From contig DAIQOI010000001.1 of NCBI GenBank assembly GCA_036787955.1, positions 62,001 to 126,000 of the forward strand: 64,000 nt of DNA. The letters run 5' to 3'. This stretch comes from UBA2336 sp036787955. GTDB taxonomy: Bacteria > Bacteroidota > Bacteroidia > Cytophagales > Cyclobacteriaceae. The stretch's first letter is position 1; each line of letters opens with the position of its first letter. Below are positions 63,715-64,000 of the stretch, piece after piece. The notes beneath the pieces were generated by a model. It worked only from the letters and a program-made list of their open reading frames with translations, was not told the DNA's origin and ran no database searches. The position numbers and the translations under genes are program-made.

Positions 63715-64000
63715 TCAGTACGCTTTGGAAATAGGGCGGAACTCAGCCCAGCCATCGGTCCAGTCGGTGCCGGTACCAAAGGCCCCGCGGTAAGTAACTG
63801 TTTTATCAAAGAAAGTATCACCAGTGAATTTGGTATGGGTGAAACTTGCACCCGTAGCAATGGTCACAGTTCCGCTGGGCAGTGTAAAGTTGGGATTAGC
63901 AGGATAGGTGTTAATGGAGTAGCGGGCAAAGAAATTATCCACCCGTAAACCTAAATCATTCCAGAATGTAGTTTCAGCGCCCGAAGCCGGCATAGTTAAG
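63715..64000 (-). CDS. C-terminal part of a secreted protein (cut by window edge)
   Basis: The minus-strand frame is open from the window edge to a TGA at 63715 and gives about 95 residues. It ends in TVTYRGAFGTGTDWTDGWAEFRPISKAY. The GAFG...W..GW..F.P ending is a common C-terminal block in secreted Bacteroidota proteins that carry beta-helix or similar domains. There is no evidence for a start inside the window; the ATG at 63993 is probably internal. Function unknown. Confidence 0.7.
   Translation of the reverse strand, partial: LTMPASGAETTFWNDLGLRVDNFFARYSINTYPANPNFTLPSGTVTIATGASFTHTKFTGDTFFDKTVTYRGAFGTGTDWTDGWAEFRPISKAY

Overview
The window looks like chromosomal DNA from a member of the Bacteroidota, most likely a Cytophagales-type bacterium. 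The signs are a GldB gliding-motility lipoprotein, many secreted S9/M1/M14 peptidases, a FecA-type TonB receptor, DinB-fold proteins, very weak Shine-Dalgarno sequences and repeated TAnnTTTG-type minus-7 promoter boxes. Most of it is moderate-GC core genome with short, frequently switching transcription units. No phage, no intact insertion sequence, no rRNA and no CRISPR array was seen.

Layout. 1-8001: prmA (cut by the window edge), tpiA and gldB on the minus strand, a fatty-acyl-CoA ligase and a CBS protein on plus, then an S9 peptidase, a dienelactone hydrolase and a DinB protein on minus. 8098-13197: a nucleotidyltransferase with a small overlapping partner, a 2OG-Fe(II) oxygenase, an LEA14-like lipoprotein, a soluble histidine kinase and a convergent response regulator, and a lipoprotein esterase. 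13198-15170: an accessory junction with an AT-rich DUF2306-like membrane gene, a decayed GIY-YIG gene, tRNA-Leu(UAA), a broken S23/four-helix-bundle gene bounded by short inverted repeats, and tRNA-Gly(GCC). 15171-24168: desaturase, DEAD-box helicase, mutS, a SpoU-type methyltransferase, purM, a thioesterase and a lipoprotein. 24297-36528: three large secreted peptidases (S9, M14, M1), thiol peroxidase, a lipid kinase with a TPR protein, and a nitroreductase. 36575-41445: PLP dehydratase, a STAND-like ATPase preceded by a 15-bp tandem repeat, and polA with a degenerate proofreading domain. 41685-44751: an AT-rich FecA-like receptor plus AraC regulator. 44947-54758: gamma-glutamyltransferase, two tandem purine nucleoside phosphorylases, uvrA, an ECF sigma factor with an overlapping small gene, a glycosyltransferase and a lipoprotein. 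55118-60262: a minus-strand operon of LOG-family protein, a 1404-residue TPR-CHAT protein and a small membrane protein. 60295-64000: a GH130-like lipoprotein, an SDR39U1 epimerase, a coiled-coil secreted protein, a lipoprotein, and the C-terminus of a secreted protein.

The points most worth following up are these. (1) Four genes have a perfect TAnnTTTG box exactly four bases before ATG, with several near-matches, which suggests leaderless mRNAs. (2) The LOG / exported TPR-CHAT / membrane-peptide operon could be an uncharacterised caspase-like system. (3) An S23 element sits between two tRNAs. (4) Tandem PNP paralogues differ at the Asn/Asp base-specificity position. (5) PolA has lost all recognisable proofreading carboxylates. 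(6) The FecA/AraC block has a near-identical 22-bp motif on both sides.
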